DNA from: Bolinopsis microptera
Lineage: Eukaryota > Ctenophora > Tentaculata > Lobata > Bolinopsidae
Assembly (NCBI RefSeq): GCF_026151205.1
Contig: NC_087076.1
Coordinates: 18,525,419 to 18,589,418 of the forward strand
DNA length: 64,000 nt
Direction of reading: 5' to 3'
The position numbers and the translations under genes were made by a program. Within the stretch, counting starts at the first letter, position 1, and each line of letters opens with the position of its first letter. Under the pieces are notes generated by a model. That model searched no databases. It was not told the DNA's origin and saw only the letters and a program-made list of their open reading frames with translations. Below are positions 51,101 to 58,907 of this stretch, piece after piece.

Positions 51101-54100
51101 AAATCTGACAACAAAAGTGTATTTCCTCAAACCTAGGGCCGTGTTTTAGAACTGAATAAGCTGCCTGAGCAACAAAGCGACTGCAAGATACGTATCCAGG
51201 GTCAGGCCCAGAGACTTGACCCTCCACTGTGATGTCAGGATCTCCCTCTACAGCACCACTGTATCTGCCAAATTAAATCATTAGATCATTGAATTGATGC
51301 ACATTGAATAATCTGTAGAGGTTTTTACAAGATTCCACTCGGTCCTCGGAAAAAAGCCTTGCTTAATTTTTGTGGTACACTTTTAGGAAGTACGATGGAT
51401 TGGGTTGGAGTTAGCATTAAAGAGAAAGGGTCTCAGTACAGCCTAAGAACTTTGAATAGAGTGAAATTTTATCGGGTGGGATAATGCTCTTCTGCCCTAT
51501 CTAGGCAGCAATTTTTGACCTGCACTAACATGAAAATTATAAATTATACAGGGTGGGCCAAAAGTCAGTGGGCATACGTTGGCCTTAATAGCTCAGTCAC
51601 TGAGTGCCCAATTGAAATGATTCTTTCTGGTATGACTTAGGTTCGAGGAATTTGTTAAATCGAAAAATATTCGAGTTCATTTTTTTCAAATGAAGGTTCA
51701 TTTTTGCATTTATTTGATAGTTTGGATAGTCGGATCGAGCTAAATTTTATTGAATTGTGTTTGGCCATTCGAATTACGTTTGTCCTGAAAAAATTAGAAT
51801 TATAGCTTCTTAGATGACCGAGATATGAAGCATAACGACTAACGAGTTTATTCATTACGTGTGATCAGGTGATTGGTTTACCTAATCACGTGATAAGGTG
51901 ACCCCGTTAAACATTATGGGAATTGTTAAGGGTGCCCAATTAAGGTGTCGTGTCACGGTGTCACATAATAACCTAGTCAATTTTGTTAACGAGATACAGA
52001 AAATGCTTGATAACTTCGTCATTTCTAATCCGTTTTGCCTCATGTTTTCAGATCATATGCAACATTTAATAATCTACCGTCTCTAAAAAAAATTAGGCGT
52101 TCAGCATGTTCAGAAAAATCAATATAGATGTTTTAATATTGAATGGGCGTGGTCTAAAATATTCGAATTTTCAAATTTTGATGAAGGAATCCCCCCCAAT
52201 CCTCGAACCAGTAAGTACAGTATGCCATCTGCAAAGCAACAGCTCTCAGATATAAAACACGACGGAGCTGTTAAGACTTAAGGCCAACGTATGCCCACTG
52301 ACTTTTGGCCCACCCTGTATTATAATTTTACACTCTTTTCACTATTCCTTATTAGAAACTGTATTAAAATCCTGTATAAAATAAAATACCTACCCGCGCC
52401 CTTTAAGAGTGATAGAGAAAGAAGCTTGCTCGACTTGTTCAGGAGAGGCTCCTTCTGCAGAAACCAAACCCAAAGTGAAGATTTTAGGGTATTTTAGCAG
52501 TAGCTTTCTGGTCAAAATGGAGTGTCAAAAGTCGGTGCTACAAATCATGTGTATGATTGTGCTATACTATATGCATTATGGCTACACATAACCTACCATA
52601 TCATGATAAAATGACTTCCACTACTATGGAAACACTATTTAAAATTGAAATATCTTCGTATCATAGTACATTTCATCTGCTCCGTGCACGAACCTGCCTA
52701 ACTTTGTGTGAACCAGAACAATGAAAAATATGCCAAAGACACAAAGGTAAAGGAACAAAGCTGTACTCTGAAATGTCATATACACTCCAGCTTGTACCTG
52801 TGGGAATGTTGTGCATTACTTACATTATGCTGGGAAGATTTTTTGGTCTGCCATGTGGGAATATCGAAGATTCAAAATGTGCCGCGCAAGAACAGTCTTT
52901 ATAGTTATTGCTCATTGGTGGAATAAAATCCTATTTGTAGGGCGTTCCATATTCTATAGGTATAGAATATTATATTACTTCTACGTTCTATTGTACTAGT
53001 ATTGCGAACTTACAGGTACAACTTGCTCCTTTTCATGAAGATACCTCTGACTCCGAGCAATCACTGATCTATCTGACCCCGCAAACGGTGAACAAAACAC
53101 CCCATTTTCCCTCCAGACACCGGACTTTGGTCTAAATGGGGCTCCAAACTTGGGTAGCTTCGGTAGGTTACGTTCCTTTCTGAGCTTTATTAATGATGAT
53201 CGGTCGGAGAAGCCATTAACAACACATTGAAATGTGGGAAGATGAACTGAAAACCCTGCCGAAAATAAACAGTGTCAACTTATTGAACTATTTGAATTTA
53301 AAGTGGAACGTTTAATTCTTTAACCTAGTAACAACGCAAACGATTGAAATTGATGGACAAAAAATTTGTTTGCAGATAATGACATTATAACTTGAATGCC
53401 AAACATCAGTGCTTTCTCTAGGAAATTAGAAACGCTCATTAGAAACGATGCAACTCGATGCTACATCAATGTAATATTACATAAATTCAGAGTACAACTT
53501 AGATCCTCACACTCCTACCTTTCTCTCCAACTTTAGCATTAATATAAGTTTCAATTGAGGTCATGGTTCCAGGGAAGTTGGTCTGAACAAACCTCACACC
53601 GATATCAGCCGGAACACTGTCGAACCCACACGCGCTGACTATCACTAAACCTAACTCGGCAGCTTTGTCATGGTAATCAGCTTCCATCTGACAGAGGATA
53701 CGAAATTAAAGCAATACTAACACCATGTCCTGTAATTAAACTCGCTATGATCTGATTTACACTCAGACATCATCAAAATTATTAGCCATACTGTGTCGTA
53801 TCAAGTTAGTTTTTGTCCAACCATAGAAAAAGTAACAACATTCAAGGTGGTAAATAAAATTCACGACAAGCATGAAGAATTCAACATGACGAGTATGGCA
53901 GAGAACTGTTTGAGTGGTAAGTAACCTGTTCCATGAAGAGTGGCTCCCCACTTATGTCCAGATAGTGAGTATTACCGGCTAGACATCCCTCCACCACTTG
54001 GCGTCCCCAAAGGTAGTACTGGAGAAATACACTGTCAACAATTTATACCTTTAAACGTGTGCATAATATATACAGTGGATACTTCTAATGTAGAATTTAT

Positions 54101-54612
54101 TATTATACATATTGTTATATTCTTTTTCACCTAACTGTACACTTTTACTTGGATTAAAAAACCATTAAAAATTCACCGGTCCAACACAGTTTATCAAAAG
54201 TTTAGCTTTAACGCACATCTGTTCTATAGAGTCCAAATCGTCCACGTTAGCTATAATAACACCCACTTCTGGAAAAGTCAAATGGTAAGACATCATTATT
54301 ACAACGAATTCTTGGAAATTTTCCAGGAGCATGGCGAAAATGGCAAAAATTGCGAAACATTTATCTAGGTCTAATTTTTGCCATGACTCCCACCAACAGA
54401 CAGCCAGATCTTCCTTCTAAACACTTACGAGAGTAATCAGTTACACCTGTTTCTCCGGCTACATCCTGTAGAACTCTCCTCATTTTCTGATCTGACCGGC
54501 CAGCCAAGGCCCATGACAATCCCTCCTTCTCAGATGTGAGAAACAGCTCTCTTACAACATGAACCCCAGTGTAACCAGTGCCTCCAAATACTATAATGTC
54601 AAATTCTTTCAT
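42134..54612 (-). CDS. SCCPDH: Saccharopine dehydrogenase-like oxidoreductase (SCCPDH), nine exons
   Basis: Exons, all phase-compatible with GT/AG borders: 54429-54612, 54177-54268, 53926-54018, 53519-53687, 53014-53255, 52694-52797, 52394-52507, 51133-51264 and 42134-42245; 413 residues, close to the about 429 of vertebrate SCCPDH. Start MKEFDIIVFGGTGYTG gives the Rossmann GxxGxxG dinucleotide-binding loop; an upstream ATG at 54666 would add 18 residues. Other family landmarks are AKLLINCVGP, HYLDISGEP, SACGFDSVPADIGVRF, the SDRSSLIKLRKER segment, a hydrophobic helix in exon 6 (ALFLYLCVFGIFFIVLV) and the C-terminal VGVITPGAM...GISFEI. The family is annotated as a probable oxidoreductase of lipid droplets/mitochondria with unknown substrate. 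Intron 7 carries a mariner-type MITE. Intron 8 is 8,887 bp and contains the oppositely oriented glypican gene. Confidence 0.9.
42246..43542. other. Part of SCCPDH intron 8 and 5' flank of the glypican
   Basis: No exon is recognised. A TATATA-like stretch lies near 43312-43320 upstream of the glypican start, but I cannot support a promoter. Confidence 0.4.
43543..47817 (+). CDS. Glypican-family proteoglycan core with giant Thr/Glu repeat domain (first reading frame)
   Basis: An uninterrupted frame of 1,424 codons. Residues 1-20 are a signal peptide (MFCVQKFLPIVLLISHTVAA). The ectodomain (about 26-331) has exactly 14 cysteines in glypican order: KCSK, VCDMFTKSCC, ESC, DCVLAVMK, CQVC, PCISTC, GCLHQ, REC, AC and DCW. 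This includes the diagnostic CxxC/PCxxxC/GCL block and the late DCW. Glypicans are GPI-anchored heparan-sulfate proteoglycans that bind Wnt, Hedgehog and BMP ligands (family knowledge). After residue about 425 the protein becomes repeats: nine 11-residue units PPDVSTTSEIV (44818-45090), then dozens of EITAPVTEDST units in blocks separated by EVSKELPPTVEQTSSQF spacers (45418-47560). These are Thr/Pro-rich, mucin-like, and likely O-glycosylated (inference). The gene is intronless, unlike its neighbours, and lies antisense inside an SCCPDH intron. The TGA at 47815 looks like a one-base frameshift rather than the true end. Confidence 0.85.
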   Translation: MFCVQKFLPIVLLISHTVAAPQSSRKCSKTFNVFAEQANARPEKVDGSQVCDMFTKSCCNENTDQLMRDLVSTDFKDLLHTELQNTLHVLGNLVESSLIPTLFRKEFNAMLKNDENLTYEDLARAAIPLMIRESCLEKPHTSLFVRELAPSIRTATDRLKVLYNGLEVIKETLEAARDMDLTEDCVLAVMKNGLYSGQNFELKMCQVCSKETAGAKPCISTCKNVARGCLHQFTEISYLLNELTLRLDRHRSHLNSDVESIFEALEDWRTDIRNSAYLRECSTGSELSFYLEEAASMVFSGKPLELRDIFRKTADTACLRSEVYELVNKDCWTAEGLTAVDTGNVAPFTTHDQTHGNLIFPRPVNVGMTVTVAVESLRDAIEMSDKVDREKNLLLIRRSDNTEIPTGVTERTSQSAQQPTMSLRAPPDVSTSEIVPPDVSTTSEIVPPDVSTTSEIVPPDVSTTSEIVPPDVSTTSEIVPPDVSTTSEIVPPDVSTTSEIVPPDVSTTSEIVPPDVSITSSKGIILFKTTITPVSSVDSKRERLTVGQTSESTGGTIPPTTTFKVDVSEERETTTILQPPTTKDSKDHQKSDEQLDISTTQAVEQTSSEIVPPKDLSTSPERQALTEITAPVTEDSTEITAPVTEDSTEITAPVTEVSTEVSKELPPTVEQTSSQFALVTATDRSTTHDSAEITAPVTEDSTEITAPVTEDSIEITAPVKEDSTEITAPVKEDSTEITAPVTEDSTEITAPVTEDSTEITAPVTEDSTEITAPVKEDSTQITAPVTEDSIEITAPVKEDSTEITAPVTEDSTEITAPVTEDSIEITAPVTEDSTEITAPVKEDSAEITAPVTKDSTEITAPVTEDSTEITAPVTEDSTEITAPVTEDSIEITDPVTEDSAEVSKELPPTVEQTSSQFALVTATDHSTTDDSAEITAPVTEDSTEITAPVTEDSTEITAPVTEDSTEITAPVKEDSTEITAPVKEDSTKITAPVREDSTEITAPVTEDSTEITAPVTEDSTEITAPVTEDSTEITAPVKEDSTEITAPVKEDSTKITAPVREDSTEITAPVTKDSTEITAPVTEDSTEITAPVTEDSAEVSKELPPTVEQTSSQFALVTATDHSTTDDSAEITAPVTEDSTEITAPVTEDSTEITAPVTEDSTEITAPVKEDSTEITAPVKEDSTKITAPVREDSTEITAPVTEDSAEVSKELPPTVEQTSSQFALVTATVHSTTDDSTEITAPVKEDSTEITAPVTEDSTEITAPVKEDSTEITAPVKEDSTEITAPVTEHLTEIAAPVTEDLTEIAAPVTEDSTEITAPVTEDSTEIAAPVTEVSAEVSKELPSTVEQTSSQFALVTATVHSTTDDTEGNQEPTVPVTEQKEATTMKTDPQPLTTKFTNKQEKPSTEQKETDQMAKTDPQESE
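44818..45090 (+). repeat. 33-bp in-frame repeat (PPDVSTTSEIV), nine units
   Basis: Head-to-tail units CCGCCAGATGTCTCTACAAC followed by GTCTGAAATCGTA. The first unit is 3 bp short and the last degenerates to SITSSKG. Later units change CCG to CCT, which suggests unequal expansion from the middle. Confidence 0.95.
45418..47560 (+). repeat. 33-bp in-frame repeat array (EITAPVTEDST) with higher-order blocks
   Basis: The basic unit is GAGATTACTGCTCCAGTAAC followed by AGAAGATTCAACC. Variants change T to K/R (VKEDS, VREDS) or T to I/A. The array is broken by recurring spacer modules (EVSKELPPTVEQTSSQFALV then TATD/TV-HSTTDD), seen at about 45518, 46235, 46832, 47158 and 47548. Some multi-unit blocks are near-identical, for example 46335-46520 and 46935-47120, showing recent large-block duplication. 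Confidence 0.95.
47818..50747 (+). CDS. Continuation of the glypican: acidic linker, TV(T/P)EE repeats and GPI-anchor tail
   Basis: Coding character continues past 47817 in three successive frames (frame changes near 47812, 47915 and 48335) and then stays open to TAG at 50745-50747. The linker is Glu/Ser/Thr-rich and includes DEGSGGSTD near 48432-48458, a good acidic Ser-Gly-Gly glycosaminoglycan attachment context. The array at about 49150-50655 consists of 15-bp units encoding TVTEE, TVPEE or TVTEK. The last 25 residues form a polar break plus hydrophobic end (HKQNIILTILNVVFVCYLFRLV), the signature of a GPI-anchor signal, as expected for a glypican terminus. I read this as the same gene as 43543-47817. 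The frame changes may be assembly errors at short homopolymers, real decay, or an unrecognised intron. Confidence 0.75.
49150..50655 (+). repeat. 15-bp in-frame repeat array (TVTEE/TVPEE), about 100 units
   Basis: Units ACTGTTACAGAGGAG and ACTGTTCCAGAGGAG, with K-coding variants (AGAAG), in apparently irregular order. Longer identical strings, such as the unit order around 49740-49850 and 49920-50030, show segmental duplication. The array is open in a second frame, giving an artefactual Arg/Leu/Gln-rich ORF. Confidence 0.95.
50748..51132. other. 3' flank of glypican within SCCPDH intron 8
   Basis: AT-rich, no exon and no clear AATAAA near the stop. Confidence 0.4.
51549..52317. mobile_element. 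Mariner-type non-autonomous DNA transposon (MITE), 769 bp
   Basis: Terminal inverted repeats start CAGGGTGGGCCAAAAGTCAG on the left. The exact complement sits on the right, and the repeats remain matched for about 40 bp. TA flanks both ends (51547-51548 and 52318-52319), as for Tc1/mariner insertions. No transposase ORF is present; the internal halves differ from each other. It lies in intron 7 of SCCPDH, and a truncated relative occurs at 2838-3242. Confidence 0.85.
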
Positions 54613-54854
54613 CCTAGTCAATAATATTGGGTTCAGAACAGGTGATAAATTTTGCAAATCAATCACGTTTTTTATTTTTACAGCACCTACTTAGCATGCA
54701 ATCCTACATTGCTAACAGAAAAAAGGTTATAATCTAAATGTTCATTGACTTTCAATAGTACAGATAAGCGATTTAGAGATTATAGATTACAATTGGATCA
54801 TTAATCACTATTAACACAATAAATAGGTTATGGGGGTTTAAACGTTATAAAAAG
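54613..54854. other. Upstream flank of SCCPDH
   Basis: Region between the SCCPDH start and the Penelope-like element; contains its promoter by position, but no motif can be named. Confidence 0.4.
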
Positions 54855-54930
54855 ATACTGATATCTGGATATTATCCGGTTGGAAGAGACAAGGACAAGT
54901 GAAACAAGGAAGTTAGGAGTAAGGGCAAAT

Positions 54931-54954
54931 TTTCGGCGTCAACGCCATCTTCAG
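54931..54954 (-). ncRNA. Hammerhead-ribozyme-like core in Penelope-like element 3' region (left copy)
   Basis: On the minus strand the order is CTGAAGA, a 4-bp GGCG/CGCC stem with TTGA loop, then GAAA. This matches the CUGANGA - stem II - GAAA core of type I hammerheads, with one extra base before the stem. Stems I and III were not found by eye, so activity is doubtful. Penelope-like elements are known to carry such ribozymes. Confidence 0.4.
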
Positions 54955-55150
54955 GCTAAAATTGTTATAAATGTTAGTATATAATAAATGCTTCTATACT
55001 AGTTAAAATGCTAAATTAAAATTACACACACTGAATACAGGTTACATCAAATGGTATTGTACATTACATTGAAAATAGTGATGTACACACGTTTTACACT
55101 CTGTCCAAGTACATAATATCTACTGAACAGCAGGGTCGTGTGCTATTTGT

Positions 55151-55966
55151 TTAAATTTGTCTTTGAATATGTTGTAAAAGAAATCCCTTAAGCTTCTCGC
55201 ACTCTTCTTTGTTATTGATACTAGGTTTAAATAAATTAATGTAGTAAGCTTCTGTCACTTTACGTTTAATGGTGCTATATAAGTTAATTTCTAAAATATC
55301 GAAGGAAATATCTGGTTCTATGTTATCGTGAAACTCTGAATAATGAGCAGCCAACGCATTATCAGGATAGGTTAAAGGCCTGTTGACTGCTCTTCGATGC
55401 TCTGAAAATCTATCGTGTGCTGTTCTACTCGTTTCCCCTATATATAGCTCTTGACATAATTTACACGTAACTTTGTATATGACACATTTTGGTTTGCAGT
55501 CGTGATTTGTTGTGATGAGTGGACATATGATACAGTTTGGTATGGTGCAGTGTGGTTTGTCGTGTGGTCGTGATGAACATAAGATCTCTGAGAGTTTCTT
55601 ACCTGGTGTGAATATGAATTTGACCGGTAAGTTGTGTGAGAGGGCAAATTGAGTGACTTCTTTGGAAAATGGCTCGTTGATGAATGGTAGAGTGCATGTT
55701 ACGTGGTCGGTATCTTGTATGTTTGATGATGAAGGGTTATGACGTGTTGTAGGTGAGAGAGGGTGAAGTCGTCCTGTTTTGTTTATACGTCGTGGGTCTT
55801 GGTAACCGTTGTTGACCAACAAGTTGTCTACTATCTTCATGGACTCTTCTTTATACTCTGGTGTTGATGAGCAAAAAGCAGCCGTTTTGTAGAAGTTCTT
55901 GATGGTTGCTACTTTAGTTCCCTCATTGTGGTGGCTGTTGGCGTGCAGTGTGATATTCTTTTTCTG
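55151..55966 (-). CDS. Penelope-like element, RT-EN linker and GIY-YIG endonuclease (5'-truncated)
   Basis: The frame is open from a stop at 55967-55969 to 55151. The first third (KKNITLHANSHHNEG, IKNFYKTAAF) resembles the linker after the reverse transcriptase in Penelope-like proteins. The GIY-YIG nuclease follows, with cysteine pairs PHCTIPNCIIC and KVTCKLCQELYIGETSR, R...FSEHRRAV and a final KRKVTEAYYINLFKPSIN with the family Glu. The reverse transcriptase core itself is missing. The element would encode target nicking for retrotransposition. The reading frame is undamaged in what remains. Confidence 0.85.
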   Translation of the reverse strand, partial: QKKNITLHANSHHNEGTKVATIKNFYKTAAFCSSTPEYKEESMKIVDNLLVNNGYQDPRRINKTGRLHPLSPTTRHNPSSSNIQDTDHVTCTLPFINEPFSKEVTQFALSHNLPVKFIFTPGKKLSEILCSSRPHDKPHCTIPNCIICPLITTNHDCKPKCVIYKVTCKLCQELYIGETSRTAHDRFSEHRRAVNRPLTYPDNALAAHYSEFHDNIEPDISFDILEINLYSTIKRKVTEAYYINLFKPSINNKEECEKLKGFLLQHIQRQI

Positions 55967-55979
55967 CTATTAAATTAGT

Positions 55980-56291
55980 AAATTATGTCAAGAGCTATAT
56001 ATAGGGGAAACGAGTAGAACAGCACACGATAGATTTTCAGAGCATCGAAGAGCAGTCAACAGGCCTTTAACCTATCCTGATAATGCGTTGGCTGCTCATT
56101 ATTCAGAGTTTCACGATAACATAGAACCAGATATTTCCTTCGATATTTTAGAAATTAACTTATATAGCACCATTAAACGTAAAGTGACAGAAGCTTACTA
56201 CATTAATTTATTTAAACCTAGTATCAATAACAAAGAAGAGTGCGAGAAGCTTAAGGGATTTCTTTTACAACATATTCAAAGACAAATTTAA
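55980..56291 (+). CDS. Penelope-like element, GIY-YIG endonuclease C-terminal fragment (right copy)
   Basis: Starts abruptly at KLCQELYIGETSR, where the inverted copy begins, and is identical in protein sequence to the left copy as far as I can compare by eye. It lacks everything upstream of the YIG motif, so it is a non-functional fragment. Confidence 0.85.
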   Translation, partial: KLCQELYIGETSRTAHDRFSEHRRAVNRPLTYPDNALAAHYSEFHDNIEPDISFDILEINLYSTIKRKVTEAYYINLFKPSINNKEECEKLKGFLLQHIQRQI

Positions 56292-56487
56292 ACAAATAGC
56301 ACACGACCCTGCTGTTCAGTAGATATTGTGTACTTGGACAGAGTGTAAAACGTGTGTACATCACTATTTTCAATGTAATGTACAATACCATTTGATGTAA
56401 CCTGTATTCAGTGTGTGTAATTTTAATTTAGCATTTTAACTAGTATAGAAGCATTTATTATATACTAACATTTATAACAATTTTAGC

Positions 56488-56511
56488 CTGAAGATGGCGT
56501 TGACGCCGAAA
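56488..56511 (+). ncRNA. Hammerhead-ribozyme-like core (right copy)
   Basis: The same CTGAAGA - GGCG/CGCC hairpin - GAAA arrangement as on the left arm, about 200 bp after the endonuclease stop in sense orientation. Confidence 0.4.
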
Positions 56512-56587
56512 ATTTGCCCTTACTCCTAACTTCCTTGTTTCACTTGTCCTTGTCTCTTCCAACCGGATAATATCCAGATATCAGTAT

Positions 56588-57069
56588 TTCAATCATGAGA
56601 CTAATAAACAGCGAACTACTCCGTTATTTGTTATAAAAAGATAGAAGAGATTTAAAAAGTTATAAAAAGGTTGAGTGGAGTTGGGTTAAAAACATATAAG
56701 AGATACGATGATTTAACTTGTAGAAGCTTTCAATAAACATGTGTTAATCGTCGTCAGCTGAATGTGATGTGGTGGACAATGCTTATATGTGATTGAGTGG
56801 TGTCAGGGATGGAGGGTGGGGGAGGTGTGGGTGGGAAAGTGAAAATTACAGTACAATGTCAATAAAAATTTAGTCTTCTGTTGAGGTTGAGAAGGAAATG
56901 CCAGATGGTCTGGACTTTAAGGATTTGGCAATTTTAGGAAGAATGGGGTCCCAGAGGGAACTACATTTGGGTGCGCGGTCTGTTCTGTTCATTAACAGTA
57001 AATAAATATCGAATTAATGTTTTACAATATTACTTCAACAGAAATGCCTCCTTCAAAGAAGAAATGAAA
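56588..57069. other. Intergenic between the Penelope fragment and the DXO gene
   Basis: No feature seen; 3' flank of the minus-strand DXO-like gene. Confidence 0.45.
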
Positions 57070-58431
57070 TTAATCGGAATCGTCCCATGTATCAGGAACA
57101 TCGTCATCACAAACCTCAAATCCACCTCGATCAATTGAATCACCCTTGAGTTTAATAACGTGTTCAAATTTTTCTGTGATCGCTTTCTTGAACTCACGGT
57201 TATTACCGGGGGTTAATCTGATGAAACCATCCCCCACACCAATTAAATTAAACATGGAAGCCTCTTCGCTGTCCAACTTAGATTTTATCCACTCTTCACC
57301 ACGCTTGTTGCGAACTGTGTTTTTGTTTAGCTTTTCTTTTAACCAGCTCAGGAAGTTGTCCAGAAACGTAAGAATATCGTTGGGTGTCCAATAATTCTTG
57401 CCAATCGCAGCTAATTCATCCATGCTGTACTTCTTTACGTCGATCAGCATCCCTTCCACGGTTCTGACTCCACAATAAACGGTATCAACCCCAAGCAAGG
57501 CGCAATGTATCCATAATTTGCAAGATTTGTACCTTGCAAATGTCTCCCTTTTCATAGGAAGCATGGTTTTAATTTCTACATAATTCTCTTGTTCGTCAAT
57601 GGGACCATCAGGAAATTGGCAGCTTATTCTCGTTGCTGTAAAAATAGTGTGACTCTCCAGGGTTGCAAGCTTGATGCACCTTATATCAGTATCCTCGCCT
57701 CTGTATAGTGGGTTTCCTGGCCCTCCACTTTTCATTACATCCTCAAACTTCTTCCCGTGTTTCATCAGTTCCTTGTCTTTCAAAGCAGCTGTCTTTAAAG
57801 CTACATGAGGAAAAAAACCAAATTTCTTATGAAGCAGTGATAGATCAGTAATAATCTTTCCATGATCAGAATCTGGCTCATGGAAACCTTCTAACCAGTA
57901 TTTCAACTCCCTTTTCATTTGTCCGCCCATGAATATTTTCCCCTTATAATGCAGTAAAGATATTTTCCATGGTGTGGATTTAGGCTGGTATGCAGCCATA
58001 GCAAATGTTCTTAAAACAAGGCCACCTGCAAAGAATTCAACATGACTGAGACTGACTTTCTCCCTCAGTGCCCAAGTGAGACACTTTTCTATGGCAAAAA
58101 AGTCGGGCAAAAACGCTGGCATATCCACAGGAGGGATTTTAATGTTGAAATCGTTACGGTGAGGATTTGTTTCATCCGAATAATATTGATTGTCATCCTC
58201 GACCCATGTGTCCATTTTAAGGCTTAGTGGTAATGATAAAGGACGAGGAGGTCTAACAAAAGGTATTTGACATTGCTCTGGTATCGGTTGACCTGATTTC
58301 TTTGACCATGTTTCTATGTCAACTGGATGAGATTTGAAGGTTCGTCCAATTTCTTGTATATGGAATTTACAGGAACTTCTCTGGTGATCTACTCTCTCAA
58401 CTGGAAACTTTAAACAGTCCTTGCTATTCAT
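57070..58431 (-). CDS. DXO/Rai1-family protein, intronless, probably catalytically altered
   Basis: A single-exon frame of 453 residues, somewhat longer than vertebrate DXO (about 396). The family is decapping/deNADding 5'-3' exonucleases of the PD-(D/E)xK fold. Landmarks are a VEFFAGGLVLRTFA segment (family: W/FRG-L), W.I...HYKGKIFMG, the HGKKFED motif (catalytic Glu of KFE kept), YVEIKTMLP (catalytic E-x-K kept) and ALLGVDTVYCGVRTVEG. Between the last KFE and YVEIKT, the family E-x-D metal-binding motif aligns with R-I-S in FTATRISC, so both acids are lost; the Gln after the WW motif is His. I infer that hydrolysis is impaired, as in the inactive fly relative Cutoff. The C-terminus ends in an acidic DTWDDSD. 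A second paralogue on the same strand ends at 63550, and a retrotransposon lies between them. Confidence 0.85.
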   Translation of the reverse strand: MNSKDCLKFPVERVDHQRSSCKFHIQEIGRTFKSHPVDIETWSKKSGQPIPEQCQIPFVRPPRPLSLPLSLKMDTWVEDDNQYYSDETNPHRNDFNIKIPPVDMPAFLPDFFAIEKCLTWALREKVSLSHVEFFAGGLVLRTFAMAAYQPKSTPWKISLLHYKGKIFMGGQMKRELKYWLEGFHEPDSDHGKIITDLSLLHKKFGFFPHVALKTAALKDKELMKHGKKFEDVMKSGGPGNPLYRGEDTDIRCIKLATLESHTIFTATRISCQFPDGPIDEQENYVEIKTMLPMKRETFARYKSCKLWIHCALLGVDTVYCGVRTVEGMLIDVKKYSMDELAAIGKNYWTPNDILTFLDNFLSWLKEKLNKNTVRNKRGEEWIKSKLDSEEASMFNLIGVGDGFIRLTPGNNREFKKAITEKFEHVIKLKGDSIDRGGFEVCDDDVPDTWDDSD

Positions 58432-58907
58432 TATATATTGAACTGAAAGTCATGCGACTGGCCTGGGTTGAAATTTGAATTATATGGAAATGAATAGTTC
58501 GATAGGAATTAAAGAATTATAAAAGCTGTTAGGGTAATAATTAACCTATCTATTTTAGAAGTTGAAGTTAAAGGTGATCTTAATATTTCATTGATTATGG
58601 TTTTTGAATAAACTTTATTATTTATTATATGAATTTAAGAAATTACATCATTACATGGCCTTTTTGGAGTTTTAATCATTTTGACAAGAAATGTTGTAAA
58701 ACTTTGAGTAGTTGGAACTGAAGATAGCCAACATGATGCAACATTAAAGAAAAAAGTTAAAATATTCGAGAAAAAAGGTGATACAGTTTATTATTATCCA
58801 GAGCATTTGACATCATTGCCATTGGGACTCTTTAAACAAGCTAAAACTTTAAATGATTACATTATCATATCGATTATACTTTTATCAATCTCCATATCAA
58901 TCACTAA
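58432..58907. other. Short unassigned region with a coding-like stretch
   Basis: Between the DXO start and the retrotransposon frame. A plus-strand open stretch around 58720-58932 reads KKKVKIFEKKGDTVYYYPEH and on to SLPLGLFKQAKTLNDY before a stop at about 58939. It has no start codon and I do not recognise it; it could be the remnant of an upstream retrotransposon ORF. Confidence 0.3.

Larger units (their letters stand above)
54855..56587. mobile_element. Two inverted 3' fragments of a Penelope-like retroelement
   Basis: Arms 54855-55464 and 55978-56587 are near-perfect inverted copies about 610 bp long. They are separated by 513 bp that belongs to the longer, left copy. Each arm contains the end of an open frame for a GIY-YIG endonuclease followed by about 300 bp of non-coding 3' region with a hammerhead-like core. 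The left copy is on the minus strand and 5'-truncated at about 55966; the right copy is on the plus strand and truncated at 55978. Inverted partial copies are common for Penelope-like elements (family knowledge). Confidence 0.85.
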
